The notes under the pieces: generated by a model | What the model was told of the DNA's origin: nothing | Seen by the model: only the letters and a program-made list of their open reading frames with translations | Database searches by the model: none | Assembly: GCF_030867095.1 (NCBI RefSeq) | Contig: NC_081835.1 | Location: 41,275,892-41,339,891 of the forward strand | Source: Alligator mississippiensis | Lineage: Eukaryota > Chordata > Crocodylia > Alligatoridae | Length of the DNA stretch: 64,000 nt | Reading direction: 5' to 3' | Shown: piece after piece, positions 55,158 to 64,000 of the stretch | How positions within the stretch are numbered: position 1 is the stretch's first letter | How the letters are laid out: the number at the start of each line of letters is the position of its first letter | Position numbers and translations under genes: made by a program

Positions 55158-55557
55158 GCTGAAAAAGCAAGGATTATTTAGTTTGGAAAAGAGAAGCCTG
55201 AGGGGGAATTCTATTACTGTTCTCACTCACCTGAAAGGTGATTACTGAGAGGATGGACATAAGATTTTCTCTGTGGCCATAGGGGACAGGACTAGGAGTA
55301 ATGAACTCAAGCTGCATCAGGGGAAATTTAGGTTGGAGATTAGGAAGAACTTCCTGACTATGAAGGTGCTCAAGCATTGGGACAGGCTACCTAAAGAAGT
55401 AGTGGAATCTCCATCTCTGGAAATTTTCAAGAGCAGGGTGGACAGACACTTGACTGGGATAGTTTAGTTAGGGATGACACTGCCTTGAGCAAGGGATGGA
55501 CTAGATGACCTCATGGCATCTCATCCAGCTCTACTTTCCTGTGATCCTATGATCCTA
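55158..55557 (+). mobile_element. Old CR1, second part with 3' end
   Basis: LFSLEKRSLRG, then FRLEIRKNFLT, WDRLPKEVVESP and FKSRVDRHLTGIV in frame. Ends in the CR1 tail repeat GATCCTAT GATCCTA. Continues the piece at 51985-52175. Confidence 0.85.
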
Positions 55558-56342
55558 ATATACCAATGTTATGATGACCAAATTCAACAAGTTAAGCTGT
55601 CCCGCAAGACAGGAAGAGGCCAAACTGGAGGATGCTGCTGCAGGTGCAAACTCTTGTTCTATGAGGGAAAGAGAGATGATGGCTAGAATCCAAGGTAGAT
55701 TAAATAGTTTTAGAGAGATGAAAGGACAAGATGGTTTTCTGATGGAAGGAGGAGTGGGAATAGATTGATCTGTCACAAGAGTGAACCAAAGAATGTGCTG
55801 TCTGCTGAAAGCAAAGGCATGTGAGACAGACCTGAGGTCAAAGAGGATTGTATGGGAACTGGGTAGTATCTACTGATTGTTCTTTTTGGAAAAAATGATA
55901 TGGCCAGATCATCATCATTATGGAACAAGGATGACTGATTGTAACAGAGGATCCAGTATTGTCTCCTGTTTGAAGGAAGAAACCTCAGAGAAATACTTAC
56001 CTGAGACAGGTGTGTGGCTTGTGGCACTGCCTAATGATGTCATTCCACAGCGGGTGGTTTCAAAGCTGGCTGGAGACATCTGTGCAAGAGGCAGCACTGA
56101 GCTGCCAGCCAGAATGACCTATAAAAGGGGTAATGCTGGTTAACATCAGTGTCCCAGAGAGGGGCAACTGGGCAACTGAGTGTGTTGCGATCAGTCTACA
56201 TGGAGGCATAGAATCTACGGACTAAAGAGAACTGACATTTATGGCAGTGAAGACAATGCAGCCACAAGATATCCAGATGCCTGATGGTGAGGCACCAGGA
56301 ACAGGGACACTGAAGGAAAGGGGAACGAGGGTGGAAAAGAGG
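55558..56342. other. Nothing recognised
   Basis: A/G-rich, possibly an old repeat. No exon or transposon ends identified. Confidence 0.35.
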
Positions 56343-57074
56343 TCTTTTTTGAAAGTTTCGAAACGTTTTGAGTTTTGAAGCAGCCAGGTGGTGGGAGACA
56401 GGGGAGAACCAGGGCTGCACTCCCAGAGATTCCACAGCCCCATGTGGCTCAGCTGGGAGCGTAGCCCTGGCTCTCCCCGCCTCCTGCGGCCAGGCTGCAT
56501 GAAGCCAATTGCAGTGCAGGGGAAGGGAACTGAGCCCCGGCTTAGCTCCCCTCGCCAGCTCTGTGATGGGGCTGGGGAAAGGAACTTAGCCCAGCTGGGC
56601 CGAGGTCCCCTCCCCAGCGCTATGATCCCAGCTGGGCCGAGGTCCCCTCCCCAGCGCTATGATCCCAGCTGGGCTGAGGTCCCCTCCCCAGCCCGGTCAG
56701 TCGGTTGTAGGGCTGAGGAGGAGAACTGAGCGATCGGGCTCAGTTCCCTTCCCCAGCTCCCCAGTCCAAGGCGGCAGGACCCAGCTTCCATCTCTCATCT
56801 GGCAGGCAGATCAGGGGCCCACAGCCCTGGGAGGACTGGCACAGCCCCCGGAGCCCTCCTGGAACTGTGGGCCCCCACCTGTCTGCCGGATGAGAGAGGC
56901 TGTTTTGAGCTTCCCCATTATAGCGAATGGGCAAAATGTCGAAACAGCGTCACTGTTTCAACGAAGCAAAACAGAACAGCGGTTTCTAATAGAAATGAAA
57001 TTTGAAATGAAACACTGTTCTGTCAAAACCTCGAAACTCAAGTTGAAATGGAACAGTGCTGTTTTGCACAGCCC
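56343..57074 (-). mobile_element. TA-flanked palindromic DNA element, decayed copy
   Basis: The right end is GTTTTGCACAGCCC followed by TA (57075-57076), and GTTTCGA/TCGAAAC-rich arms lie at both sides (56355-56390 and 56930-57060). Related to 15999-16801 by the terminal GGGCTGTGC. The left end is uncertain. The centre has a 26-bp tandem unit (GCTGGGCCGAGGTCCCCTCC near 56601 and 56632). Confidence 0.5.
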
Positions 57075-57076
57075 TA

Positions 57077-58718
57077 CAAGCGAGCTGTGCCCATGTGGCT
57101 GGAGGCAGGACATGGGAACACAGTGCAGCACTGGCCCAACCTGGCCATCTGCCAGGGACTGAGGGTGGGGGTGGGGGTGTGGGTGCAGGGGGAAGGGGGC
57201 TGGGAGCCTTGTGTTATCTGGGCCCAGCTGGGCTGGTGCTGTGCTGTGTTCCCCACTTCTCCCTGCTACCCTTTGCTCGCCCTGACTCCCAGCATTTGAC
57301 TGGGTTGGGCTGGGACTGTTCTGTGTTTCTGTTTGTCAATTCCTGTGCATCACTTTGGGCCCCGTGGGTGCAGCTGACATGACTCCTGCCCAACCCGGTC
57401 ATGTACCAGGGACTCAGAGTCAGGCAGGAACCACACCAGGGTAGGGCAGGAGCTGCGCCCACATTGTGCAGCCTGAAGCAGTGCGCAGAAACACAGCACA
57501 GCACTGCATTAGCAGCACCCATGTCCCTACCAGGCCCTAGCCTGGCAGAGCCCCGCTAATCCAAGGCTCCTGGCCCGCTTCCCCCCTGTACTCCCTCCAG
57601 CATGAAGAACCTTACCTGAGCTTAGGCTCACATGGGGATGGGCTGTCTGGTCTGCAAACAGCTGCAGGGTTGAAGCTGCACACAGACAGCCTTGCAGGGC
57701 AGAAGCCTGGCCAGGAGCTTAGTAACCCCTACCTTGGAGCATGCACTGGGGGTTGGGAGGTGGAACCAGGAGGGCTGGGGAGGGGGATGGCTGCTGTTGC
57801 TGCAGCCAACTGGCATGGGGAAGGGAGAAGGCTGAGAGGTGCCAAAAGCCAGGGCAGCCATGAGCCAGACACAATTCTCCTTCAAAAGAGTAGCCACGGG
57901 CCAGACAGAATAATATGGGGCATTTATAGACACACTCCGGGAGGTGGGGTGTGGTGGGGGAGGCGCTTTAATGGTTGGGGATTGTACCTTCCCTTGTCTG
58001 CCTGCCTGTTGTGGCACCTCCACCTTCTTGTACCTTGGAGCATCATGGGGGAACACAAGCTGCATCCTGGGCCATCTCTTCTCAGCCACATACAGGAGCT
58101 CTGTCTCTGAGCTGGACCAGACTAGACAGCCAAACTGATCTGATGTAGAGAGAGATGGGGCTGGGCTAAGTGCTTGCTCCAGCTGGGTTTCTGTTGGATT
58201 GAGGCTCCAGCGGTATAGCCTTCCTGGGGAAGTGGGGAGGGGGGATATCTGCCTTGTTGCACTTGGCCTTCTATGTCTGAAACACTCTGCCCCTTCAGTA
58301 GGTGGTAGGCACTGTTAGGGTGGTGCTGAGGCAGGGCTAGAGAGGGTGAGCCTCAGCATCCCTCCTCCATGCCCAGGAGTAGAATTGCACTGGGGCTGCT
58401 AACTTTAAACATACCAGCGCCCTTGGCTAAGTCCCAGAGCACACAGTGGCAGGCAGGCACAGCCAGCTTGAGAAAGGCAGGGACAGCAGCAAACGGGCTG
58501 GGGCACCAAGGATGAGAAGGGCTTGGGAAGGAGTAGCTTAAGGGAGGCCTGTCTTGGGAGGGGCAAGGTCACAGCTCAGGGCTGGTAGTGAACCAGATGC
58601 TATGAGAGCAGTGGGCTCTGCAGCCCAGTGAATGCTGGCTTTACTGTAAGTATAGACCTGGCCATGCCTCCCCAGTACTGCAAAGTTTATGCTTTTAATT
58701 CTTCCACTGCTGCTCCAG
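57077..58718. other. Nothing recognised
   Basis: C/G-rich sequence. No exon or repeat family identified. May be intron of the second gene. Confidence 0.35.
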
Positions 58719-58812
58719 ATCTGCAAGAAAGTGCAGGGCTCAATGCCTGGCCATGCCCCAGCCAGGAAGGGCATCCCTGTCCCAAAGGAAGAGCCTGGGT
58801 TTCTTGAAGGAA
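58719..58812 (+). CDS. Candidate coding exon of unidentified gene
   Basis: Preceded by a long pyrimidine tract ending CTCCAG and followed by the perfect donor GTGAGT. The open frame (ICKKVQGSMPGHAPARKG, then IPVPKEEPGFLEG) is basic then acidic, like a cytoplasmic juxtamembrane segment, and ends in phase 1, matching the next candidate. No family recognised. Confidence 0.3.
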
Positions 58813-59223
58813 GTGAGTGGGGACATCCACTCCTTGGGCATGGTCAAGTAGGGGGTCTTCTGTTCTTCCCCACCTCCAGTCCTGACAGAGCCTTTCAAAT
58901 GGGTCTGGCTGTATCACTGGGCTGGGGGTTCAGATATCTGGCCTTGTGGAGACAGGGCTCAACCATGAAATGCCAGGCCCAGCTGCTTCTGCTCCCTCAG
59001 CCCTAAGCCTTGGAGCTTTTCTGGGAAAAGCAGTGCATAGAAAGAGATTGTGTGTGGGACATGGGCATCACGTTGAATGAGGGACCCCAACTGGCTGGAG
59101 TGCAAGGGCCCTGTGCTGTGGGGATGTGTGATGATACTAGGGCCTCCATCTGTAGGCACTGTGCTCCCCTGGGCCATGGTGGTGCCAGATCACCTATGGA
59201 TGCAGCTACACGTGGCACAGATT

Positions 59224-60640
59224 TCATAGACATTAGGGCTGGAAGGGACCTTGGAAGATCATTGAGTCCGGCCCCCTGCCCTGGGCAGGAAGTCAGCTGG
59301 GGTCATAGGATCCCAGCAAGATAAACATCCAAACTTCTCTTGAAGGGTTCAAAGTAGGCGCTTGAACCACCTCTGATGGCAAGCTATCCCTTGGGGACTC
59401 GGACAGTAAAGAAATTCTTCCTTATGTCCAGTCTGAAACAGTTTTGCAGGAGTTTATAACCATTCCACCTTGTCATCCCTTGGGCCACTCTGGTGAACAA
59501 ACATTCCCCCAGATCCTGGTGAATACCCTTTATAAACTTATAGGTGGCCACCAGATCACCCCTGAGCCTGAGCTTTTCCAGGCTGAAGAGTCCCATGGCT
59601 CTCAGCCTGTTGTCATAAGGTCTGTTTTCCTGACCTCTGATCATGCGCGTGGTTCTTCTCTGGACTCTCTCAAGCTTCTCCACATCCATTTGAATTGTGG
59701 AGCCCAAAACTGGACGCAGTACTCCAGCTGCGGCCTCACCAAGGCCGAGTACAATGGGAGAATGATGTCCTGGGATTTGTTTGAGAAGCATCTATGGATG
59801 CAAGCCAGCGTTTTGCTTGCTTTACTAGCCACAGCATCACATGGAAGGCTCATGTTCATCTTGTGGTCAGTCATGACCCCCAAGTCCCTTTCATCCGTAG
59901 TGCTAGCCAGTGTAGCACTGCCATGCCTATAGGGATGCTGCAGGTTTTTCTTCCCAAGGTGGAGAACCTTGCATTTTTCAGTGTTAAACACCATCAGGTT
60001 CTTGTCCGCCCATTTACTGAGCCTGTCAAGGTCAGCCTAGATCGCCCTCCTGTTCTCAGGTGTGGATGCTTTACCCCAGAGTTTGGTATCATTGGTGAAC
60101 TTGGTCAGTCCACTTCTGACTCCAATGTCCACATCATTAATGAAGATGTTGAACAATACAGATCCAAGGACAGAGCCCTGGGGGACCCCACTGGTCACAG
60201 GGCACCATGACGATCGACTACCATCAACCACCACCCTCTGGGTCCGGCCATGGAGCCAATTCCCAGCCAGAAGATCGTGGTGGACCTGAGGCCGCAGTTG
60301 GCCAGTTTTGCCAGGAGGTGATCTTGGGATACCAGATCAAAGGCTTTTTTGAAGTCAAGATATACAACATCAATCTCCTCTCCCTTGTCCAGGTGATAGG
60401 TCACCTGGTCGTAAAAGGAAATAAGATTGGTCAAGCAGGACCTACCCACACCAAACCCATGCTGGCTATCTCTCAGGATGTTGCCATCGACCAGTCTGTT
60501 AAGAATGGCCTCTTTGATAATCTTTGCTAAGACCATCCCCAGGATAGAGGTCAGGCTGATGGGCCTGTAGTTTGCCGGATCCACTTTCCTTCCTTTCTTG
60601 AAGATAGGCACCACATTGGCCTTCTTCTAATCTTCTTCCT
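59224..60640 (-). mobile_element. CR1 LINE, 5'-truncated, degraded reverse transcriptase
   Basis: 3' end at the left (CATAGACATTAGGGCTGGAA). On the - strand: VPIFKKGRKVDPANYRPISL, then VVYLDFKKAFDLVSQDH, GVPQGSVLGSVLFN, FTND in place of the catalytic FADD, and LYSALVRPQLEYCVQFWAP, spread over at least three frames. Clearly older than the CR1 at 52205. Confidence 0.92.
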
Positions 60641-60658
60641 CCAGATATTTACCTCCAG

Positions 60659-60719
60659 CAGCTCTTGCTTCTCCCCCGGTCCTGGCGTCAGATGAGGATG
60701 GCTCTATGTGCCCCTGTGG
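60659..60719 (+). CDS. Candidate coding exon of unidentified gene
   Basis: Acceptor ACCTCCAG, donor GTGAAT; phase 1 in and phase 2 out. Reads ALASPPVLASDEDGSMCPC. Small, and it depends on choosing the second of two close acceptors (the other, at 60645, has the stronger pyrimidine tract), so weak by itself. It lies just beyond the 5' break of the CR1. Confidence 0.25.
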
Positions 60720-60794
60720 GTGAATCAGCAGCCTGCAGGGTAGGAAGGAAGGGCAGGAGTAAGTGGCAGGGCCTGAACAGCAGCTCCACCACAG

Positions 60795-60928
60795 CTGTAC
60801 AGAGCAGGATGAGGGTGGGCTGCTGAGTGCAGTGAGATCTAAAGACAAGAGCCTGGACATGGTCTACAACCCCTTGACCTCTGATGGGAACCACCAGCCC
60901 ATGCTCATACCCCCAATTCCTGCAAAGG
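60795..60928 (+). CDS. Candidate coding exon of unidentified gene
   Basis: Acceptor CCACAG, donor GTGAGA; phase 2 in and phase 1 out. Residues include EQDEGGLLSAVRSKDKSLD followed by MVYNPLTSDGNHQPM, a polar sequence that looks like real protein and could be a receptor tail. Acceptors at 60781 or 60784 are possible alternatives. No family recognised. Confidence 0.4.
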
Positions 60929-62702
60929 GTGAGAGTCCCAATCTCTGTTGAGACTGTGAGTGCTAGCTGTCTCCTTGTGGCTCAGGAATCATGGGGTTGA
61001 TAGGCTGCAGTGTGCCTGGTTTTAGGACTGTGCTCCTTATATGGCAGCGGTTCCTCCATGCTGGCAGGGTGGTGAGGCAGGAAGGTGGAGATTGGTGAGA
61101 TACCAGCAGGATGCGGTGGAGTATTGCAACAGGGGTGCTGTGGGGATGGGGGTGCCACAAGGTACTGCACATGCCATGTATTGGTCCCAGATATCAGTGG
61201 AGATGATGTTGCAGGTGACAGAGTCTATAGTGCTGCCCGTGAGGTGCACACTGCACTGGCAGCTGAACCACAGTTGTTTCTGGTGTTCCAGGTCAGGGTG
61301 GCACCACTCTATAGGGAGAGGAGTTAGGCAGGTGCCAGGTTAGCCTCGAGCCCTCAGGTACACAGGATCCTGCCCTGTCTTCATGGTGCCAGCCCCAGGC
61401 TGCACAAGGAGCACTAGCCCTTTGGAGAATGCAGAAGGGCAGGAATGGGCAGACCCCTAGGACTTTGGCACACCTGGGGGGCAGATGGGGGGGGGGGGGG
61501 GCGATATTCAGTCACTGTGACCTCCCTGTAGTGCTGGCCTTGAGAGTAAGTGAAACTGTGCTGCTTGGCTCCTTCAGCCAGCAGGAAGCCCCACCTACTC
61601 CAGACCCCAGGCAGTCATGACAGGTGAACCCTTGGCCCTGGGCAGACACATTATGTCCCAGCCCTGGGGTTGCTGGCTGGGTCTTTGTGGAATAGGTGTT
61701 GTGGGACTAACATGCATCCCAGGAAGCAGGGTGTGCAGGGAATGACCCTCCCCTAATATACCTATGTAGAGTGGGAAGCACAGACCACACATCCAGCTCT
61801 AAGGACAGTGCAGGTCACAGAGGGGAGATCCTGCTACAAGGCAGCAATAGCATCCAGCCTGTCATGGGACTGGGTGTAGATAAACGTAGGTCCCATAGGT
61901 GAAAGCAGCAATGGGGCCTGTTGCTGGGTTAAAAGGCAAGGCCAGAGATGCTGGACTCCCTGCACCCAGCAACCGCTGCCACCTGCCTCTGCACCTCTCC
62001 ACAAGAACAGCCCCTGCCCCCCATGTCCCTGTTTCCCTCCATGTCTCTAATCCCAACCTGTGTCTAGACTCCCAGGCTCCTGTCTGCACAGCAACCCTGG
62101 CCCCAAGTCTCTTCCACTGGGCTCCCCTTCTTGGCAGTTCCTGTCCTTTTCCCATTTCCCACATTTGCTCTGATTGAGAGGCCATGCAAGCAGAGCCAGG
62201 CCCCACCAATGACTCTGACTTCTTCCTGAGCTGGCAGCCAAGAGCCTGTGTGAAGAGCACAAACAGAGCAGGCTGGGCACCAGGCCAAGAGGCTGCACAG
62301 GGTATGGCATTGTTGCAGTGAGAGAAGGCAAACATCCCAGGGTGACTGGGTAAAAGGAGGTGTATTCAGGGCCAAAGGGCCTGGGCAAACATTGCTATCT
62401 CATGCCAGCTCAGCCAGTTCCCAGCCTTGGTTTGTCCTGCCAAAGCTCACTGTTCAGTGTGACCTGGTGTCTCCTATTCACCACCTACACAGCGCCAGGC
62501 TTTCCCCGCATCCATGCAGGCCTTGCCCCCCACAGCAGTGTGACCGGATTGGGCTCCAGGGGCAGCTGTCAAGCTCCCTGGTGGCCATGCAGCTCCTGCC
62601 CTGCTCCAGCTCCTTGAGTACCCTCCCTTTCCTCTTGACCTGGTACTTCCTCTCGCCTGTTACACCTTTGATGTAATTAGATTCTGAAAATGGAGGCTGA
62701 CC
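60929..62702. other. Probable intron, nothing recognised
   Basis: Includes a G15 run at 61487-61501. Short open frames (for example 61191-61327) lack convincing splice sites and phase agreement. Confidence 0.35.
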
Positions 62703-63026
62703 CAGTGGTACCCAATCTTTTCACCCCATAGGCCAGATGAGTGGTGCCAGGTTGGATCCAGTCTATAGGCCCAATGTGGCATGCAGTACTGGCTTAGCTA
62801 GGGCCTGATGCACCTGCATGGAAATGGCCTGGCTGGGGTCCACTGCAGCTGTGAGAATGGCCCCACTGGGGCCAAACACAGCCTCATGGGGCTTGGAAAT
62901 CTAGCAGATGGGGAGCAGTGACAGTGTTAATTGCTGCAACTGCTCTGCTGCCAAATTTCCAAACCAGTGTGGAGCCCCAAAGGCCAGATGGCATGGCCCC
63001 ACAGGGCTGGTGATTGAGTACTACTG
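62703..63026 (+). mobile_element. hAT-like element, 324 bp
   Basis: Terminal inverted repeats CAGTGGTACCCAATC and, read inward, CAGTAGTACTCAATC (13 of 15). The flanking 8-mers are eroded. Similar ends at 41312. Confidence 0.7.
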
Positions 63027-63567
63027 TACTAAACTAAACAAGGTATGTTTATAGGGCAAGTGTATCCTGCCCCAACATATTATGGAGCACAGTGTGGAGA
63101 CATAACACCTGTTCTGCTGGACCAAAGCAGGGCCAGGGGTACTTGGTAGCAGGGCAGACCAGACAGCTATTTATTCTGCAGCCACAGCTGCTCCTAGCCA
63201 GATCCAGCTCCCAGATGGCCACCCAGGCCATAGACCTTCTTGTGTGCGGACCACAGGTGCTTCTTGGGGGCTTCCTGGACTGCCACAGCCTGTCTTCCCT
63301 GCTTCACACAGCACAGCACTCTTGGGGGAAGCACCAAGCTGGGCTTGTACTTTGCACGCTGCTGCATTCCTGAGGGGCACAAGGCAGTCTGTGTTTGAGT
63401 TAACAGTGGAAGTTAACTCTCAGGCTAGACAAGGCAACAGCTGTCTTGAGTAACTCTTAGAGAGGGACATGGCAGCAGGGAGATAAGACTCTGGGGGATC
63501 CAAACCTGTTGCCTCCCTGCAGGTTTTTTTTCCCTTTCTGAACTACCCTGGAATTCATCTCCCTCAG

Positions 63568-63677
63568 GGCAGTCTCAAATCCATTCTGTCCTGAACTATG
63601 GGTACAAGGATGTGCTTGTCATGGACAGTTTCTTGCCATTCTCACAAAAGCCTGTCCTCCCTGCTGGTGCACAGTAG
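63568..63677 (+). CDS. Candidate last coding exon of unidentified gene
   Basis: Acceptor CCCTCAG; phase 1 in, joining the 60795-60928 exon without a stop. 35 codons then TAG (63675-63677): QSQIHSVLNYGYKDVLV, then MDSFLPFSQKPVLPAGAQ. Looks like a short C-terminal tail. No polyadenylation signal is visible before the window ends. Confidence 0.4.
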
Positions 63678-64000
63678 CAACCCCCATCCCCATCCCCTCC
63701 AGAAGGATCCATGCAAGCACAGCCTGGGGCCCTCCAGCTGAGCTCCTGGGATGCCTGGCAGCAGTAGATGGCTGGGACTTCACTTGTGCCTGTGGCTAGA
63801 GAGGACTGAAACGGACTTGACCAGTAAGCTCTTCTCTCTTGCTGAGAAACTGGAGCGTAGGCAGCATGCTCCTAGTTACAGATCCTTCTGGCCATCCCTT
63901 TAGTCTCTTCCTGGTTCCATCTGCTCTCATGTGGCTCCTGGCAGGGCAGTTAGTATGACAAATTTGTAAGCAACTTGGAAGTCTGAAAATGGAGCATGGG
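63678..64000. other. Possible 3' UTR / flank, nothing recognised
   Basis: No repeat or exon seen to the window edge. Confidence 0.3.

Noticed and set aside
61191..61327. Possible exon between the candidate exons of the second gene
   Set aside because: Would break the phase match between 60928 and 63568; no good donor in frame.
63171..63380. Open frame on the - strand followed by AATAAA, possible end of a - strand gene such as APEH
   Set aside because: No similarity to the APEH C-terminus as I remember it, the 3' UTR would be only about 20 nt, and there is no convincing acceptor.

Overview
This window is vertebrate nuclear DNA, most likely from a crocodilian (probably an alligator). The evidence is three CR1 LINE copies that end in an 8-bp tail repeat and match crocodilian-type CR1, many short hAT-like DNA transposons with 8-bp target-site duplications (TSDs), several solitary LTRs, and split genes with GT-AG introns. 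No bacterial features are present (no operons, ribosome binding sites or CRISPR). The species assignment is inference.

One gene can be read completely: MST1 (macrophage-stimulating protein, also called hepatocyte growth factor-like protein) on the + strand, 11643-43014. It has 18 coding exons with consistent splice phases that give 705 codons: signal peptide, PAN/N domain, four kringles, an activation site (R477/I478), and a trypsin-like domain in which all three catalytic residues are replaced (Gln516, Gln562, Tyr655). The coding exons total only about 2.1 kb of a 31.4-kb locus. Introns 2 (12.1 kb), 11 (5.0 kb) and 17 (2.1 kb) are filled with mobile elements and minisatellites.

Layout. 1-11.5 kb: intergenic, with a CR1 (3.9-5.66 kb, - strand), a class I retrovirus-like LTR/primer-site remnant (about 7.74-8.17 kb), two hAT elements back to back (8.2-10.0 kb) and smaller repeats. 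11.6-43.4 kb: MST1, with four LTR-like or TA-flanked insertions (16.0, 16.9, 19.8 and 24.0 kb) and many hAT copies. 43.4-47.8 kb: intergenic, little recognised. 47.8-48.07 kb: CpG-rich segment with CCAAT and GC boxes and a short ATG exon ending in GTAAGT, a candidate promoter for a second + strand gene. 50.0-55.6 kb: nested repeats, namely a hAT copy split by a solo LTR, then an old CR1 split by an LTR that is itself split by a younger CR1. 58.7-63.7 kb: four phase-compatible candidate exons, possibly the 3' end of the second gene, whose identity I could not recognise, with another CR1 (- strand) between them.

I found no new multi-gene system. The most noteworthy points are the repeat-inflated MST1 locus with a fully conserved pseudoprotease domain and a changed N-domain cysteine pattern, the unidentified second gene, the nested repeats dated by their TSDs, and several perfect or long hairpins.
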